Positions 50,615 to 61,598 of a stretch of DNA of 64,000 nt are shown in pieces. Origin of the DNA: Pseudomonas spelaei (GTDB lineage: Bacteria; Pseudomonadota; Gammaproteobacteria; Pseudomonadales; Pseudomonadaceae). The stretch lies in NCBI RefSeq assembly GCF_009724245.1, contig NZ_WNNK01000009.1:62001-126000 (forward strand), read 5' to 3'. The notes beneath the pieces were generated by a model, which had not been told where the DNA came from, did no database searches, and saw only the letters and a program-made list of their open reading frames with translations. How positions within the stretch are numbered: position 1 is the stretch's first letter; every line of letters starts with the position of its first letter. The translations under genes were made by a program, and so were the position numbers.

Positions 50615-51961
50615 TTAGCTACCGGCGACCGTCATCCTCTCGATCAGCACCGAACCCGTGCGGATATTGCTGCGAAGCTCCAGGTCATTACCCACCGCAA
50701 CAATCTGCTTGAACATGTCGCGCATATTGCCGGCGATGGTCACTTCCTGGACGGCGAACTGAATTTCGCCATTTTCGACCCAGAAACCCGCCGCACCACG
50801 AGAGTAATCACCCGTGACCATGTTCAGGCCATGCCCCATTAATTCGGTAACCAGCAAACCACGCCCCATACGCCGCAACAGCGCTGCCTGGTCTTCATCA
50901 CCATGGGTCACGAACAGGTTATGCACGCCACCGGAGTTGGCAGTGCTCGGCAGGCCGAGTTTGCGCCCTGCGTAGGTGCCCAACACATAAGACACCAACT
51001 CACCACTCTCGACAAACGGCTTGGCATAGGTCGCCAAGCCATCGCCGTCGAATGCCGAACTGCCCATGGCACGCATCAGATGCGGCCGCTCATCAATGGT
51101 CAGCCACTCAGGGAACAGCTTCTGACCGATCGACCCTTCCAGGAACGAGGATTTGCGGTACAGGTTACCGCCGGAAATCGCCCCCAGAAAACTGCCGAAC
51201 AATCCACCGGCCAGCTCCGCCGAAAACAGCACCGGCACTTCGCAGGTTGGCACCGGGCGCGCGCCAAGGCGGCTCGCCGCTCGTTGCGCGGCACGCTGGC
51301 CAATGCTGACCGGATCAGCCAGCAATTCGCCCTGGCGGTTCACGTCATACCAGTAATCGCGCTGCATCTGGCCATCGGCCTCGGCAATCATCACGCAGCT
51401 CAAGCTATGGCGAGTGGAAGCATAACCCCCAATGAAACCATGACTGTTGCCATACACGCGGCAACCCTGATGGGTACTCAAGGTGGTGCCATCGGCATTC
51501 TTGATCCGGCTGTCAGCATCAAACGCTGCCGCTTCACAGGTCAGCGCCTGTTCGATGGCCTGCTCCGGGGTGATATCCCAGGCATGAAACAGATCAAAGT
51601 CCTTCAAGTCCTTGGCCATCAAGGCTTTATCAGCCAGCCCCGAACTTTCGTCTTCAGAGGTGTGCTTGGCAATGGCCAGCGCCGCAGCAACGGTCTCGCG
51701 AATCGCTTCCGGGCCACTGGCGGACGTGCTTGCCGAACCTTTGCGCTGGCCGACGTACAAGGTGATGCCAAACCCTTGGTCGCGGTTGAATTCAACGGTT
51801 TCCACTTCCCGCTGACGCACCGACGTCGACAACCCTTGCTCCAGGGACACCGCCACTTCACAGGCACTGGCCCCCTGGCGCTTGGCCTCGGCAAGGATCT
51901 GCTCGACTTGTTCCTGCAGTGCCGGTAACGCTTGCGGACCGACGCTTTGGGCTGCACTCAT
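50615..51961 (-). CDS. pmbA: Metalloprotease PmbA (TldE)
   Basis: PmbA pairs with TldD as a protease that processes microcin B17-type peptides and degrades CcdA antitoxin. From ATG 51961 (GGAG 6 bases upstream) the product is 448 aa. Family segments are SVRQREVETVEFNRDQGFGITLYVGQRKGSAST, FSAELAGGLFGSFLGAISGGNLYRKSSFL and LGLPSTANSGGVHNLFV. The zinc motif HExxxH is absent, as expected for the TldE partner. The tldD gene lies beyond darP. Confidence 0.95.
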   Translation of the reverse strand: MSAAQSVGPQALPALQEQVEQILAEAKRQGASACEVAVSLEQGLSTSVRQREVETVEFNRDQGFGITLYVGQRKGSASTSASGPEAIRETVAAALAIAKHTSEDESSGLADKALMAKDLKDFDLFHAWDITPEQAIEQALTCEAAAFDADSRIKNADGTTLSTHQGCRVYGNSHGFIGGYASTRHSLSCVMIAEADGQMQRDYWYDVNRQGELLADPVSIGQRAAQRAASRLGARPVPTCEVPVLFSAELAGGLFGSFLGAISGGNLYRKSSFLEGSIGQKLFPEWLTIDERPHLMRAMGSSAFDGDGLATYAKPFVESGELVSYVLGTYAGRKLGLPSTANSGGVHNLFVTHGDEDQAALLRRMGRGLLVTELMGHGLNMVTGDYSRGAAGFWVENGEIQFAVQEVTIAGNMRDMFKQIVAVGNDLELRSNIRTGSVLIERMTVAGS

Positions 51962-52069
51962 GGTTTTCTCCACTCAAATTCTGCTTTCGGTTAAGGCCTT
52001 CGAGCGACCGGGCCGGACAAGCGGCCCCCGACTGGTTATCATGGCGGCGTTTCTTTGCGGACTGCCACC

Positions 52070-52591
52070 ATGGTTGATTCTTACGACGACTCCCTCGATG
52101 GGGAGAAAAGCAAAACCCAGGTCAAACGCGAGCTGCATGCTCTGGTTGACCTTGGCGAGCGCCTTACAACGCTCAAGCCTGACTTGCTGGCAAAACTGCC
52201 CTTGACCGACGCCATGCGCCGGGCCTTGGCCGATGCGCCCAAGCACACCGCGAATATCGCGCGTAAACGGCACATCATGTTTATCGGCAAGCTGATGCGC
52301 GACCAGGACACTGACGCCATTCTGACTTTGCTCGACCAAATGGATGCCTCCACTCGCCAGTACAACGAACGTTTTCACAATCTGGAACGCTGGCGTGACC
52401 GCTTGATCGCGGGCGACGACGCCGTCCTGGAAAAGTTCGTCCTGGACTACCCGGATGCCGACCGCCAGCAACTGCGCTCCCTGATCCGTCAGGCCCAGCA
52501 CGAACTGGCGCAGAACAAGCCACCGGCCACCAGCCGTAAAATCTTCAAGTACATCCGTGAGCTGGACGAGACTCAACGCGGCCTGCGCTGA
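52070..52591 (+). CDS. darP: Ribosome-associated protein DarP (YjgA)
   Basis: DarP is a 50S assembly factor found with late large-subunit intermediates. From ATG 52070 the product is 173 aa, basic and helical ([81 protein letters not shown]). It lies between pmbA and tldD, on the opposite strand, an order kept in pseudomonads and many gammaproteobacteria. Confidence 0.92.
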   Translation: MVDSYDDSLDGEKSKTQVKRELHALVDLGERLTTLKPDLLAKLPLTDAMRRALADAPKHTANIARKRHIMFIGKLMRDQDTDAILTLLDQMDASTRQYNERFHNLERWRDRLIAGDDAVLEKFVLDYPDADRQQLRSLIRQAQHELAQNKPPATSRKIFKYIRELDETQRGLR

Positions 52592-52636
52592 TCCTCTTCC
52601 CCGGGTGGCGACCTTCGCCACCCGAAGCTCCCGTGC

Positions 52637-54079
52637 TTATGACCCCGTGCCACCCACGGTGATCGCGTCAATTTTCAAGGTCGGCTGACCAACACCCACC
52701 GGCACCGACTGCCCATCCTTCCCGCACGTCCCCACACCGCTGTCCAACGCCAGGTCGTTACCGACCATCGACACCTTGCTCATGGCTTCCGGGCCGTTAC
52801 CGATCAGTGTTGCCCCTTTGACCGGCGCGGTAATCTTGCCGTCTTCGATCAAATACGCCTCGCTGGTGGAGAACACGAACTTGCCGCTGGTGATGTCCAC
52901 CTGCCCGCCACCGAGGTTGGCGCAGTAGATACCGCGTTTCACCGAAGCGATGATTTCGGCGGGATCGCTTTCGCCACCCAACATGTAAGTGTTGGTCATG
53001 CGCGGCATCGGCAGGTGCGCGTAGGACTCACGGCGACCGTTACCCGTACGGGCTACGCCCATCAGGCGGGCGTTGAGCTTGTCTTGCATGTAACCCTTGA
53101 GCACACCGTTTTCGATCAGCGTGGTGCATTCGGTCGGCGTGCCTTCGTCATCGACGCTCAACGAGCCACGACGCCCGGCCAGGGTGCCGTCATCGACGAT
53201 GGTGCAGAGTTTGGAGGCAACCATTTCACCCATGCGACCGCTGTAGGCCGAACTGCCCTTACGGTTGAAGTCGCCTTCAAGACCGTGACCTACCGCTTCA
53301 TGCAGCAGAACTCCGGACCAGCCCGAGCCCAGCACGACCGGCAAGGTACCCGCCGGGGCCGGAATCGCTTCCAGGTTAACCAGCGCCTGGCGCAGCGCTT
53401 CACGGGCATACCCCATGGCGCGGTCTTCGGTCAGGAAATAACGGTAATCCGTACGTCCGCCACCGCCATGGCCACCACGCTCACGACGACCGTTTTGCTC
53501 AACGATCACACTGACGTTAAAACGCACCAATGGCCGTACGTCTGCGGCCAGACCGCCGTCGGTGGAGGCCACCAGGATTCGCTCCCAGACGCCGGCCATG
53601 CTCACGGTGACTTGCTGGATACGCGGGTCCAAAGCACGAGTTGCCGCATCCACACGCTTGAGCAGCTCGACCTTTTCGGCCCGGCTGATCACTTCCAGTG
53701 GGTTATCCGGCGCATACAACTGAGCCACATCCTGGGTGCTGAACGCCTGCACCGTACCGTTTTGCCCGGCACGGGAGATCGAACGAGCCGCGCGGGCGGC
53801 CAAACCCAGCGCTTCGAGGGTGATGGCATTGCTGTAGGCAAAACCGGTTTTTTCACCGGATTGCGCTCGCACACCCACCCCTTGGTCCAGGTTGAAACTG
53901 CCTTCCTTGACGATGCCGTCTTCCAGCGCCCAGGACTCGGAGATCTGCCCCTGGAAATACAAATCGGCGGCGTCGATACCCGGCCCGGCCAGATCGCCCA
54001 GCACGGTTTGCAAGCTTTCGATGGTCACGCCACCGGGCGCCAGGAGGTGTTCACTGACTGAGGACAACAACTCGCTCAT
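52637..54079 (-). CDS. tldD: Metalloprotease TldD
   Basis: TldD is the catalytic partner of PmbA/TldE. The 480-aa product has the zinc motif HEAVGH at 260-265 within [25 protein letters not shown], matching the HExxxH site of the family. The N-terminal domain (about 1-250) gives way to a C-terminal beta domain with [19 protein letters not shown] and [33 protein letters not shown]. It is 16 bases after the nitrilase-family gene on the minus strand. Confidence 0.96.
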   Translation of the reverse strand: MSELLSSVSEHLLAPGGVTIESLQTVLGDLAGPGIDAADLYFQGQISESWALEDGIVKEGSFNLDQGVGVRAQSGEKTGFAYSNAITLEALGLAARAARSISRAGQNGTVQAFSTQDVAQLYAPDNPLEVISRAEKVELLKRVDAATRALDPRIQQVTVSMAGVWERILVASTDGGLAADVRPLVRFNVSVIVEQNGRRERGGHGGGGRTDYRYFLTEDRAMGYAREALRQALVNLEAIPAPAGTLPVVLGSGWSGVLLHEAVGHGLEGDFNRKGSSAYSGRMGEMVASKLCTIVDDGTLAGRRGSLSVDDEGTPTECTTLIENGVLKGYMQDKLNARLMGVARTGNGRRESYAHLPMPRMTNTYMLGGESDPAEIIASVKRGIYCANLGGGQVDITSGKFVFSTSEAYLIEDGKITAPVKGATLIGNGPEAMSKVSMVGNDLALDSGVGTCGKDGQSVPVGVGQPTLKIDAITVGGTGS

Positions 54080-54095
54080 AGGTTTGGCCTTAAAT

Positions 54096-54944
54096 TCATC
54101 GTTCTGAAGCAGGTCGCTGCGCGCCCTGCGAGAAAAAGCGCCGATGGTTCACCACCGGCATGCGCGCCCGTATCGACGCCTGTTCACTGCTATCGCGTTC
54201 GGCCAGCAACACCGCTTCGCCTTGATCCTGTTGTGTCAGCACTCGCCCCCAGGGGTCGACAATCGCTGCATGGCCGAAGGTTTCCCGTGGCCCCGGATGC
54301 ACGCCGCCTTGAGCGGCTGCCAGCAGGTAACACTGGGTTTCGATGGCCCTGGCACGAATCAACACGTCCCAATGTGCAGCCCCGGTCACCGCCGTAAACG
54401 CCGAAGGTGCGGTAATCAGTTCAGCCCCGGCAGCCCGTAACTCGCTGTACAGCTCCGGGAAACGCAAGTCGTAACAAACCGTCAGCCCCAGACGGCCCAC
54501 GGGGGTATCCGCTACCACCACCTGACTACCGTAAGCATAGTCATCGGATTCTCGATAACGACCTCGGGTGTCGGCCACATCGACATCAAACAAATGCAGC
54601 TTGTCGTAACGGGCGACGATCTCACCGTGTTCATTGATCAGCAACGAGCAGGCATTGGACTTGGCCGTCGGCTGTCCTTCGGGCGGTAGCGGCAAAGTGC
54701 CGGCCACTATCCATAAGGTGAGGTCGCGGGCGGTCTGTTTCAACCAGGGCAAGATTGGGCCTTCACCCAAGGCCTCGGCACGGCCGATCTCGGCGACGTC
54801 ACGACGACCCATGGCAGCGAAGTTCTCCGGCAGGACCGCCAGCCGAGCACCGCCGGCAGCCGCCTGCTCAAGCAGACGACGTGCCTGGGCGAGATTGGCC
54901 AGCACGTCGCTTTGGCTGACCATTTGAATGACTGAGATGGACAT
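54096..54944 (-). CDS. Carbon-nitrogen hydrolase, NIT1-like
   Basis: A 282-aa nitrilase-superfamily hydrolase. From ATG 54944 (AGGAG 6 bases upstream) the catalytic triad is visible: Glu40 (VLPENF), Lys115 ([11 protein letters not shown]) and Cys157 ([13 protein letters not shown]). The [19 protein letters not shown] segment is typical of Nit1, which removes deaminated glutathione. It lies between yhdP and tldD, as in other gammaproteobacteria. The deaminated-glutathione role is inferred from the family. Confidence 0.9.
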   Translation of the reverse strand: MSISVIQMVSQSDVLANLAQARRLLEQAAAGGARLAVLPENFAAMGRRDVAEIGRAEALGEGPILPWLKQTARDLTLWIVAGTLPLPPEGQPTAKSNACSLLINEHGEIVARYDKLHLFDVDVADTRGRYRESDDYAYGSQVVVADTPVGRLGLTVCYDLRFPELYSELRAAGAELITAPSAFTAVTGAAHWDVLIRARAIETQCYLLAAAQGGVHPGPRETFGHAAIVDPWGRVLTQQDQGEAVLLAERDSSEQASIRARMPVVNHRRFFSQGAQRPASER

Positions 54945-55042
54945 GACGGGCTCCTGCATTCGAGACGGATGGATCATGACACTGTAAAGGCGGCCCTGCG
55001 GACCGCATCGCAGCCTCGTGCCTCGGCAGCGGCTACCGGACG

Positions 55043-58000
55043 TTATTGTGGCTTTTCAAATGGTTTGTCGAAGCTGATTTTCGGGTCCTTCCAAGGGCCT
55101 TGAACCTTGTATTGCACGCTGGCAAAACGAGAAACCCGGTCACCAATCAGCTTGTCGATCAAAAACAATGCACCACCAATGGCCGGCGCCCCAACGATCA
55201 ACGCCGCGATCGGCAGGTTGTTGGTCACCGGCAAGGTCACCAGCAGCTTGGCATCGACCCGGTCAGCCACCAGGTCCAGGGTGCCGTTAATCTCCAGGTT
55301 GGTGGATGGACCAGTCATGGTGATCGGCTCACGAGTGACAAACACGCCGTTACTGGCCGCCAGCAAACCCTTGACCCGGTCATAACTCAAACCCTTGCCG
55401 AGCAAGTCGGAAAAGTCCAGGCGCAAACGTCGACCAATGGAGTTGAAGTTCAGCAGACCAAACACCCGCAGGGCCTGAGCTCCACCTTCTACTTCAACGA
55501 ACTGACCTTTGCGGAAACTGGCGTCCAGGCTGCCGGAGAAGCGCTTGGGCCCGACCCAGGCCGGCGAACCCGGCCAGCGCCCGTCCACATCCAGATGGAA
55601 ATCCTCGCTGGTCACGGTCGGGGCAAAACCCCAGCCCTTGAGCACATCAGCGATGTTCTTGCCATCCAGGCGCCCTTTGTACCAGCTGCTGCTGACGCCC
55701 GGCGCACCTTCCCAGCCACCGGCGCCTTTGAGTTGCATGCCCTTGAGACCCAGGTCGAGGTTATTGAAAGCCATGCCCTTGGCGGTCGGCCGAACCTTCA
55801 GCGACCAGGCACCAATCAAATCTGGCCCCTGGAACAGTTGGTCAATGGCGATATCCAGTGCCGGGATCTGCTTGGGATCTACATCCGCCAGCGGGTCTGG
55901 CGCATTTTCATCGGCCTGCACCGAGGGGTCGACCGCCGGCAACTTCACGTACTGCAAGTTGACCGCAATCGGTGCGCCTTTGGCATCCGGCAACCCTACA
56001 GTGCCTTTGGCTTGCAGGCTGTCGAGTTGCAAAGCCCAGGCAGCCGGCTTGCGATCCAACAGCAACGTGACCTGATCGAACTGAGTGCCAAAACCGGTCA
56101 GCTTGCCGACCTTGAAGTTCGCACCGCTCAACAGTTGCTTGGCACTGCCGCCCGGGTCATTGCCGGCATAACGATCCGCCAGCTTTTTCCAAGGGTCGAT
56201 ATCCAGCTCCGACAACACGCCACGAATGCGCAGGCCTTTAGCGCCTGGCAACAGCGCATCACCGTCACCCAGAAACAGTTCACCGCGACCGTCAGCAAAA
56301 TTGTCCGCCGGCGCAGCAAAGGTAAAGTTCGCTAACTCGCCATAATCAAACCAGTAGCGCCGCTCCTTGCCTTGCAAGGTCATGCGGAACACCGTGTCGC
56401 GCCCCTGGCTGGCGGGCATACCGAAGGGTGCTGGCAGATCGACCAGCGTGCCCTTGAGGTTGGAGCTGACCATCAACTGACTGTCAGCGCCGTCCAGGTT
56501 CAATTGCAACTGGTAAGGGATATCGCCTGAGACCGGCAATGGCTGGCTGACCTTGAGCCAGTCGGTCAGTTTCTTGACCGCCACCTGCCCCTTGGCTGTG
56601 ACCCGGGTACTGAGATTGCCAGGCTTGCCATCGGCAAAGATCTGCGCGGTGATCGGCCGGTCAAACGCCTGGGCACTAATATTCTGGCCGCTGAGGCCCT
56701 TGGCGCTGTCGAAGCGGAAGTCACCCTTGAGTTGACTCAGGTCCAGCGCAGGCTCGGCCAACTGCAGCCGTGCCTTGTCCGTCTTGAAGTCCACTACGAT
56801 CTTTGGCTCGGTGTTCTTGGCCAGCGGAACATCCAGGTCCAGATTCCCCTGCAAATCGCCCTCGCCTTTCCAGCCGGCAAAGGTCGATGCCGTACCAATC
56901 GGCGCTTCCTGGAGAATTTTCAGACCATCCCCCAAGCCGCCGGCAAAACCACCGGTCAGCAACAGGTGACTGTCCTGCCCGCTGGGAGCGTGGGGAATGT
57001 TGACGTAGATGTCCTTGACCTTGGTGTCGAGTAACTGCCCCTTGCTGGCCAGGATGCGTACACCGGTCTCTTCGACAAACACTTCACCTGCGACCTTGCT
57101 GACATGAGGCCAACCAGGCTGGAACGCCAACTCGGCGTCATGCACCTTGAAAAACAGGCTGATATTGCGCGCAGCCGTCGCTGCATCGTGGTTCAGCGAG
57201 CCCTGATACTGGAAGAAACCTTGATCCACAGCCCCCTTGAGAACCGCCGTACGCAGCCATTCGTCCAACGCCGGGCTCAGGACCGCCGGCAGGTATTTGG
57301 AAGTAAAACGCCCGTCGCCGTCGACCATACCGACCCGCAGGTCCATGTAGTCTTCCTGGCTATGGTCAAAATGCAGGCGAATGAGGAAGTCGGCAGCGAC
57401 CTTGCCCTCTTCTCCCAGCACCTTGATATACGGCGCGATCAGGGTGAAACCTTCTTTATCCAGCTTCCAGGTCAGCCGGGCGTTGGCCTGGATGTACTGC
57501 CAGGGCTTGGCGAAGATCGGGAACAGATGCAGCGAAAAATCCTTGCTGTCCATGCGCAGTTCGCCATGCCCCAAATCACCGCTGATGCTGCCGGTGACAT
57601 TGCGGGCCGCCGGCGCACCGAAATAGGCATCGAAGCCGATCCGATCGAGGTTGGCGGTAAAGCTCACTTTCTGGTCGGTGGTGTCCTGGGGACGATAATC
57701 CGCCAGTACATTGCGCAAGGTCCCGGTCGCTTTCAGATGCTCGACCGCCTTGGCTACGCCTTCCGGCAGAGGTGCCAGGGCATTGAGCAAAGGCGTGATG
57801 GGGGTCAGGTCCAGATGATCAGCCTGCAGATTCCAGACTTCCTGCGCATTGCCCGTGGCCAACGTCTGCTGCAATTGCAGGCGTGACTCCCAGCGAGTCT
57901 CCCCCAGGTTCATCGCCAGGGAGTCGAAGAGCACCTTGAGGTCGCTGTCACTGCGCTGTACATAAGCCGTCAGTGCCAGGTTCTCGATGTGCGCCGGTTT

Positions 58001-58858
58001 GCGGTCGGCATAGCTGAGGCGCAATTGCGGAGCGTTGAGGCGCACGACAGCGCTTTGCACGGTGCCTTGGCCCCAGTTCAGCCAGAACTCGCCACCGGCC
58101 TTGAATTCACTGAGCTTCCATTGCTGGGTCAGTTTTGCCGGGATCCAGCGGGCCCAGTCACTTTGTGGCAGGCTCAGGTAAGCCTGGACCTCTGCGTACT
58201 TCAATTGGTCAGCCCTGATCCGGGTGCGCAGGTTCAGCGCCAGGGGCTGGCCATCCGGCAGGGTCAACCGTGCGTCGAGGCGTTGACGGGAGGCACCCAC
58301 TTGCAGGTTCACACCAACATAGGTGAGTGTGACTGGCTCCTGGCCGAACGGTTGCAAGGTCACCTGGCTATCAAGCAGCGACAGCTCCGACACCATTTGC
58401 ATGCGTGTGAACAACTGCTGCGGATCCAGCGGTTGGTCATCCTGCACCGGCAGGCCTTGCAGCGCCCAATGGCCGTCCTTGTCCTCTTTGACGCTGACCT
58501 GCAGGCCACTGACTTCCAAGTGCGCAATACGCACTTCCCACGCCAGCAGGCTGGCCCAGACATCCGGCACCACTTGCACCTGGTCCAGGCGCAGTGCACT
58601 GCTGCCTTCTCCGACCATCACATCGTGAGCCAGCAACACCGGCGCCAAGCCACTCCAGCGCCCTTCCAGGCTGCCAATGCTCAAGGGCATATCCACCGCG
58701 GCCCGTGCCTTGGCTTCGATTTCACCCCGGTATTGCGCCACCAACGGCGTCAACTCACGGCCCAGGCTGACGTAGACCGCTGCCAGAACCAGCAGCAAGG
58801 CGCACAGGCCAAGGCCCCAGCGGGTCAATGCGGCAAAAAAGCGTATCAGACGCTCCAT
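55043..58858 (-). CDS. yhdP: AsmA-like intermembrane lipid transport protein YhdP
   Basis: YhdP is one of the large AsmA-family proteins that, with TamB and YdbH, help carry phospholipids to the outer membrane. The 1271-aa product equals E. coli YhdP in length. It has an N-terminal transmembrane helix (about 13-32) with positively charged ends, then a long repetitive beta-rich periplasmic region of AsmA-type groove repeats. The C-terminal part shows FNSIGRRLRLDFSDLLGKGLSYDRVKG, diagnostic of the DUF3971/AsmA-2 region. It is 75 bases downstream of rng and ends near a Pro/Lys tail. Confidence 0.94.
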   Translation of the reverse strand: MERLIRFFAALTRWGLGLCALLLVLAAVYVSLGRELTPLVAQYRGEIEAKARAAVDMPLSIGSLEGRWSGLAPVLLAHDVMVGEGSSALRLDQVQVVPDVWASLLAWEVRIAHLEVSGLQVSVKEDKDGHWALQGLPVQDDQPLDPQQLFTRMQMVSELSLLDSQVTLQPFGQEPVTLTYVGVNLQVGASRQRLDARLTLPDGQPLALNLRTRIRADQLKYAEVQAYLSLPQSDWARWIPAKLTQQWKLSEFKAGGEFWLNWGQGTVQSAVVRLNAPQLRLSYADRKPAHIENLALTAYVQRSDSDLKVLFDSLAMNLGETRWESRLQLQQTLATGNAQEVWNLQADHLDLTPITPLLNALAPLPEGVAKAVEHLKATGTLRNVLADYRPQDTTDQKVSFTANLDRIGFDAYFGAPAARNVTGSISGDLGHGELRMDSKDFSLHLFPIFAKPWQYIQANARLTWKLDKEGFTLIAPYIKVLGEEGKVAADFLIRLHFDHSQEDYMDLRVGMVDGDGRFTSKYLPAVLSPALDEWLRTAVLKGAVDQGFFQYQGSLNHDAATAARNISLFFKVHDAELAFQPGWPHVSKVAGEVFVEETGVRILASKGQLLDTKVKDIYVNIPHAPSGQDSHLLLTGGFAGGLGDGLKILQEAPIGTASTFAGWKGEGDLQGNLDLDVPLAKNTEPKIVVDFKTDKARLQLAEPALDLSQLKGDFRFDSAKGLSGQNISAQAFDRPITAQIFADGKPGNLSTRVTAKGQVAVKKLTDWLKVSQPLPVSGDIPYQLQLNLDGADSQLMVSSNLKGTLVDLPAPFGMPASQGRDTVFRMTLQGKERRYWFDYGELANFTFAAPADNFADGRGELFLGDGDALLPGAKGLRIRGVLSELDIDPWKKLADRYAGNDPGGSAKQLLSGANFKVGKLTGFGTQFDQVTLLLDRKPAAWALQLDSLQAKGTVGLPDAKGAPIAVNLQYVKLPAVDPSVQADENAPDPLADVDPKQIPALDIAIDQLFQGPDLIGAWSLKVRPTAKGMAFNNLDLGLKGMQLKGAGGWEGAPGVSSSWYKGRLDGKNIADVLKGWGFAPTVTSEDFHLDVDGRWPGSPAWVGPKRFSGSLDASFRKGQFVEVEGGAQALRVFGLLNFNSIGRRLRLDFSDLLGKGLSYDRVKGLLAASNGVFVTREPITMTGPSTNLEINGTLDLVADRVDAKLLVTLPVTNNLPIAALIVGAPAIGGALFLIDKLIGDRVSRFASVQYKVQGPWKDPKISFDKPFEKPQ

Positions 58859-58933
58859 GTCAGGCGACCCTCAAGACGGTAATCGGACGGCAGATCAAGG
58901 TCTGCCGGTCTCGTTGAAAAAAACATACGCGAA

Positions 58934-60391
58934 TCAGAGCAGCACCACGTCGTATTGTTCCTGCGAATACATGGTTTCAACCTGGAAGCGAATCGTGCGA
59001 CCAATGAACCCTTCCAGCTCTGCCACATTGCCTGACTCTTCATCCAGCAGTCGGTCGACCACTTTCTGATTGGCCAGCACCCTGTAGCCCTCAGCCTGAT
59101 AGGCGCGTGCCTCTCGGAGAATTTCCCGGAAAATCTCGTAGCACACCGTTTCCGGGGTTTTCAGTTTTCCGCGTCCCTGGCAACTGCTGCAGGGTTCGCA
59201 CAACACTTGCTCGAGACTCTCGCGGGTGCGCTTGCGGGTCATCTGCACCAGGCCCAACTCAGTGATCCCGATAATGTTGGTCTTCGCGTGATCCCGCTCC
59301 AGTTGTTTCTCGAGGGTACGCAACACCTGGCGCTGGTGCTCTTCATCTTCCATGTCGATGAAGTCGATGATGATGATCCCGCCCAGGTTGCGCAGGCGCA
59401 GTTGGCGAGCAATCGCCGTGGCGGCTTCGAGGTTGGTCTTGAAGATGGTTTCTTCGAGGTTGCGATGGCCGACAAAGGCCCCCGTGTTGACGTCGATGGT
59501 GCTCATGGCTTCCGCCGGGTCCACCACCAGGTAGCCGCCAGACTTGAGCGGCACTTTGCGCTCCAGGGCCTTCTGGATTTCGTCTTCGACGCCATACAGG
59601 TCGAAGATCGGACGCTCTCCAGGGTAATGTTCCAGGCGATCGGCAATTTCCGGCATCAGCTCGGCAACAAATTGCGTGGTGCGCTGGAAGGTTTCCCGCG
59701 AGTCGATGCGAATTTTCTCGATTTTTGGGCTGACCAGGTCGCGCAGCGTGCGCAAGGCCAGGCCCAGGTCTTCATAAATGACGCTCGGTGCACCAATGGT
59801 TTTGATCTGCGCGTCGATCTGATCCCACAAGCGGCGCAGGTAGCGGATATCCATGAGGATTTCATCCGCCCCGGCACCTTCGGCGGCGGTGCGCAAAATA
59901 AAGCCGCCCGCTTCCTTGATGCCTTCCTGGGCCACGCAATCGCTGACCACCTTTTTCAGGCGCTCACGTTCGGCTTCATCTTCGATCTTCAGGGAAATAC
60001 CGACGTGAGCCGTACGCGGCATGTACACCAGATAGCGGGAAGGAATCGACAGCTGGGTCGTCAGTCGCGCGCCCTTGGAACCAATCGGGTCCTTGGTGAC
60101 TTGCACCACCAGGCTTTGCCCTTCATGCACCAGAGCACTGATGCTTTCGACGGCAGGGCCCTCGCGCAGGGAGATTTCCGAGGCATGGATAAACGCGGCG
60201 CGGTCCAGGCCGATGTCGACAAACGCCGCCTGCATGCCCGGCAACACCCGCACCACCTTGCCTTTATAGATATTGCCGACGATCCCGCGCTTCTGGGTGC
60301 GCTCCACATGCACTTCTTGCAAAACACCGTTTTCTACCACCGCCACGCGTGATTCCATCGGCGTGATATTGATCAGAATCTCTTCACTCAT
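58934..60391 (-). CDS. rng: Ribonuclease G
   Basis: RNase G processes the 5' end of 16S rRNA and degrades some mRNAs. From ATG 60391 the product is 485 aa. N-terminal S1-like RNA-binding segment (RGIVGNIYKGKVVRVLPGMQAAFVDIG), catalytic region with STIDVNTGAFVGHRNLEETIFKTN, FIDMEDEEHQ metal-site motif, and the zinc-link CEPCSSCQGRG near 407-417. It lacks the long C-terminal scaffold of RNase E. Order maf-rng-yhdP is conserved. Confidence 0.96.
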   Translation of the reverse strand: MSEEILINITPMESRVAVVENGVLQEVHVERTQKRGIVGNIYKGKVVRVLPGMQAAFVDIGLDRAAFIHASEISLREGPAVESISALVHEGQSLVVQVTKDPIGSKGARLTTQLSIPSRYLVYMPRTAHVGISLKIEDEAERERLKKVVSDCVAQEGIKEAGGFILRTAAEGAGADEILMDIRYLRRLWDQIDAQIKTIGAPSVIYEDLGLALRTLRDLVSPKIEKIRIDSRETFQRTTQFVAELMPEIADRLEHYPGERPIFDLYGVEDEIQKALERKVPLKSGGYLVVDPAEAMSTIDVNTGAFVGHRNLEETIFKTNLEAATAIARQLRLRNLGGIIIIDFIDMEDEEHQRQVLRTLEKQLERDHAKTNIIGITELGLVQMTRKRTRESLEQVLCEPCSSCQGRGKLKTPETVCYEIFREILREARAYQAEGYRVLANQKVVDRLLDEESGNVAELEGFIGRTIRFQVETMYSQEQYDVVLL

Positions 60392-60461
60392 GGCTGGGTC
60401 TCGTTCAGGCGTTTTCACAATAGTGACCGATCGCTTAAGGCTTGGCGCGCAAATACGGCGT

Positions 60462-61058
60462 TTAGCGCACGGTAAGGTTTTGCCAACAGGGTATGCCGAA
60501 TTGGCCCAGCAGTTCCGCGGTTTCGCACACAGGCAGTCCTACAACGGCGGAGTAGCTGCCATTGAGCCCGGCCACAAACACCGCGCCCAGCCCTTGGATA
60601 GCATAGCCGCCCGCCTTGTCTTGGGGTTCGCCGCTGTGCCAGTAAGTGGTGGCTTCGTCTGCCGATATCTTGCGAAACCGTACGCGACTGCTCACCAGCC
60701 GCGTTTCGCAATGCTGGCCGTCAAGCAGGGAGATGGCAGTAAGGACTTCGTGTTCACGATCAGAAAGAGCCAGCAACATGGCCAGGGCGTCGGCCTGGTC
60801 CAGCGGCTTGCCGAGGATCTGACCGTCGAGGATCACTGCGGTATCGGCGCCCAATACACAGGCGCCCAACGTATCAGCCAACGCTGCACGGCCAGCCGCT
60901 GCCTTGCCACGGGCAAGGCGTTCGACGTAGGACACCGCTGATTCATCGGCCAGGGGAGTTTCATCAATAGCTGCGCTGACCACGGTGAAAGGCACACCGA
61001 TCTGGGTCAGGAGCTCACGCCGCCGGGGGGATCCGGAGGCCAGATAAAGCGAGTTCAT
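60462..61058 (-). CDS. maf: Maf-family nucleotide pyrophosphatase
   Basis: Maf proteins hydrolyse dTTP/UTP or modified nucleotides to the monophosphate, limiting misincorporation. From ATG 61058 the product is 198 aa. Motifs [10 protein letters not shown] near 8-17, [38 protein letters not shown] and [27 protein letters not shown] are typical. The [13 protein letters not shown] segment is the dTTP/UTP (YhdE) type. It is 51 bases downstream of mreD. Confidence 0.94.
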   Translation of the reverse strand: MNSLYLASGSPRRRELLTQIGVPFTVVSAAIDETPLADESAVSYVERLARGKAAAGRAALADTLGACVLGADTAVILDGQILGKPLDQADALAMLLALSDREHEVLTAISLLDGQHCETRLVSSRVRFRKISADEATTYWHSGEPQDKAGGYAIQGLGAVFVAGLNGSYSAVVGLPVCETAELLGQFGIPCWQNLTVR

Positions 61059-61109
61059 TCCAGACTCTCCCTGTGGGGTTTGATAACCAGGCAGAGCCTC
61101 GAGATCCAT

Positions 61110-61598
61110 TCAGTTGATTTTGTAGCGGCGACGCAACCCACGCAGGCCAAAACTGATCCAGGGCCACAGCAACGCACTGACCAGCGCCGGCAGAACCAGC
61201 GCCAACGTCGGCTGGCGATTACCGGTCAAGGCGCTGAGCCACAGCTGTACCAACTGGGCCAGGCCGAATATCACCAGGATCACCAGGCACTGTTGCCACA
61301 TCGGGAACATGCGTAAACGCTGCTGCAGCGACAGTACCAGAAAGGTAATCAACGTCAGGATCAAGGCGTTCTGACCGAGCAAGGTGCCGTACAACACATC
61401 TTCGGCCAACCCCAGACACATGGCCGTGACCATACCGACCTTGTGAGGCAGCGTCAGGGACCAGAATGCCAGCAACAACGCCAGCCACAGCGGGCGCAGG
61501 ATTTCCATGAACTGCGGCAACGGCGAAACGCTGAGCAGCAAGCCGATGGCGAAGGTCAGCCAGACGATCCAGCCATTACGCGAATGAGTACCGGCCAT
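61110..61598 (-). CDS. mreD: Rod shape-determining protein MreD
   Basis: MreD is an integral inner-membrane component of the elongasome. The 162-aa product has about five hydrophobic segments (WIVWLTFAIGLLLSVSP, LWLALLLAFWSLTL, VGMVTAMCLGLAEDVLYGTLLGQNALIL, VILVIFGLAQLVQLW, LPALVSALLWPWISF). The GLAEDVLYGTLLGQ segment is conserved in the family. Its ATG overlaps the mreC stop by one base. Confidence 0.93.
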   Translation of the reverse strand: MAGTHSRNGWIVWLTFAIGLLLSVSPLPQFMEILRPLWLALLLAFWSLTLPHKVGMVTAMCLGLAEDVLYGTLLGQNALILTLITFLVLSLQQRLRMFPMWQQCLVILVIFGLAQLVQLWLSALTGNRQPTLALVLPALVSALLWPWISFGLRGLRRRYKIN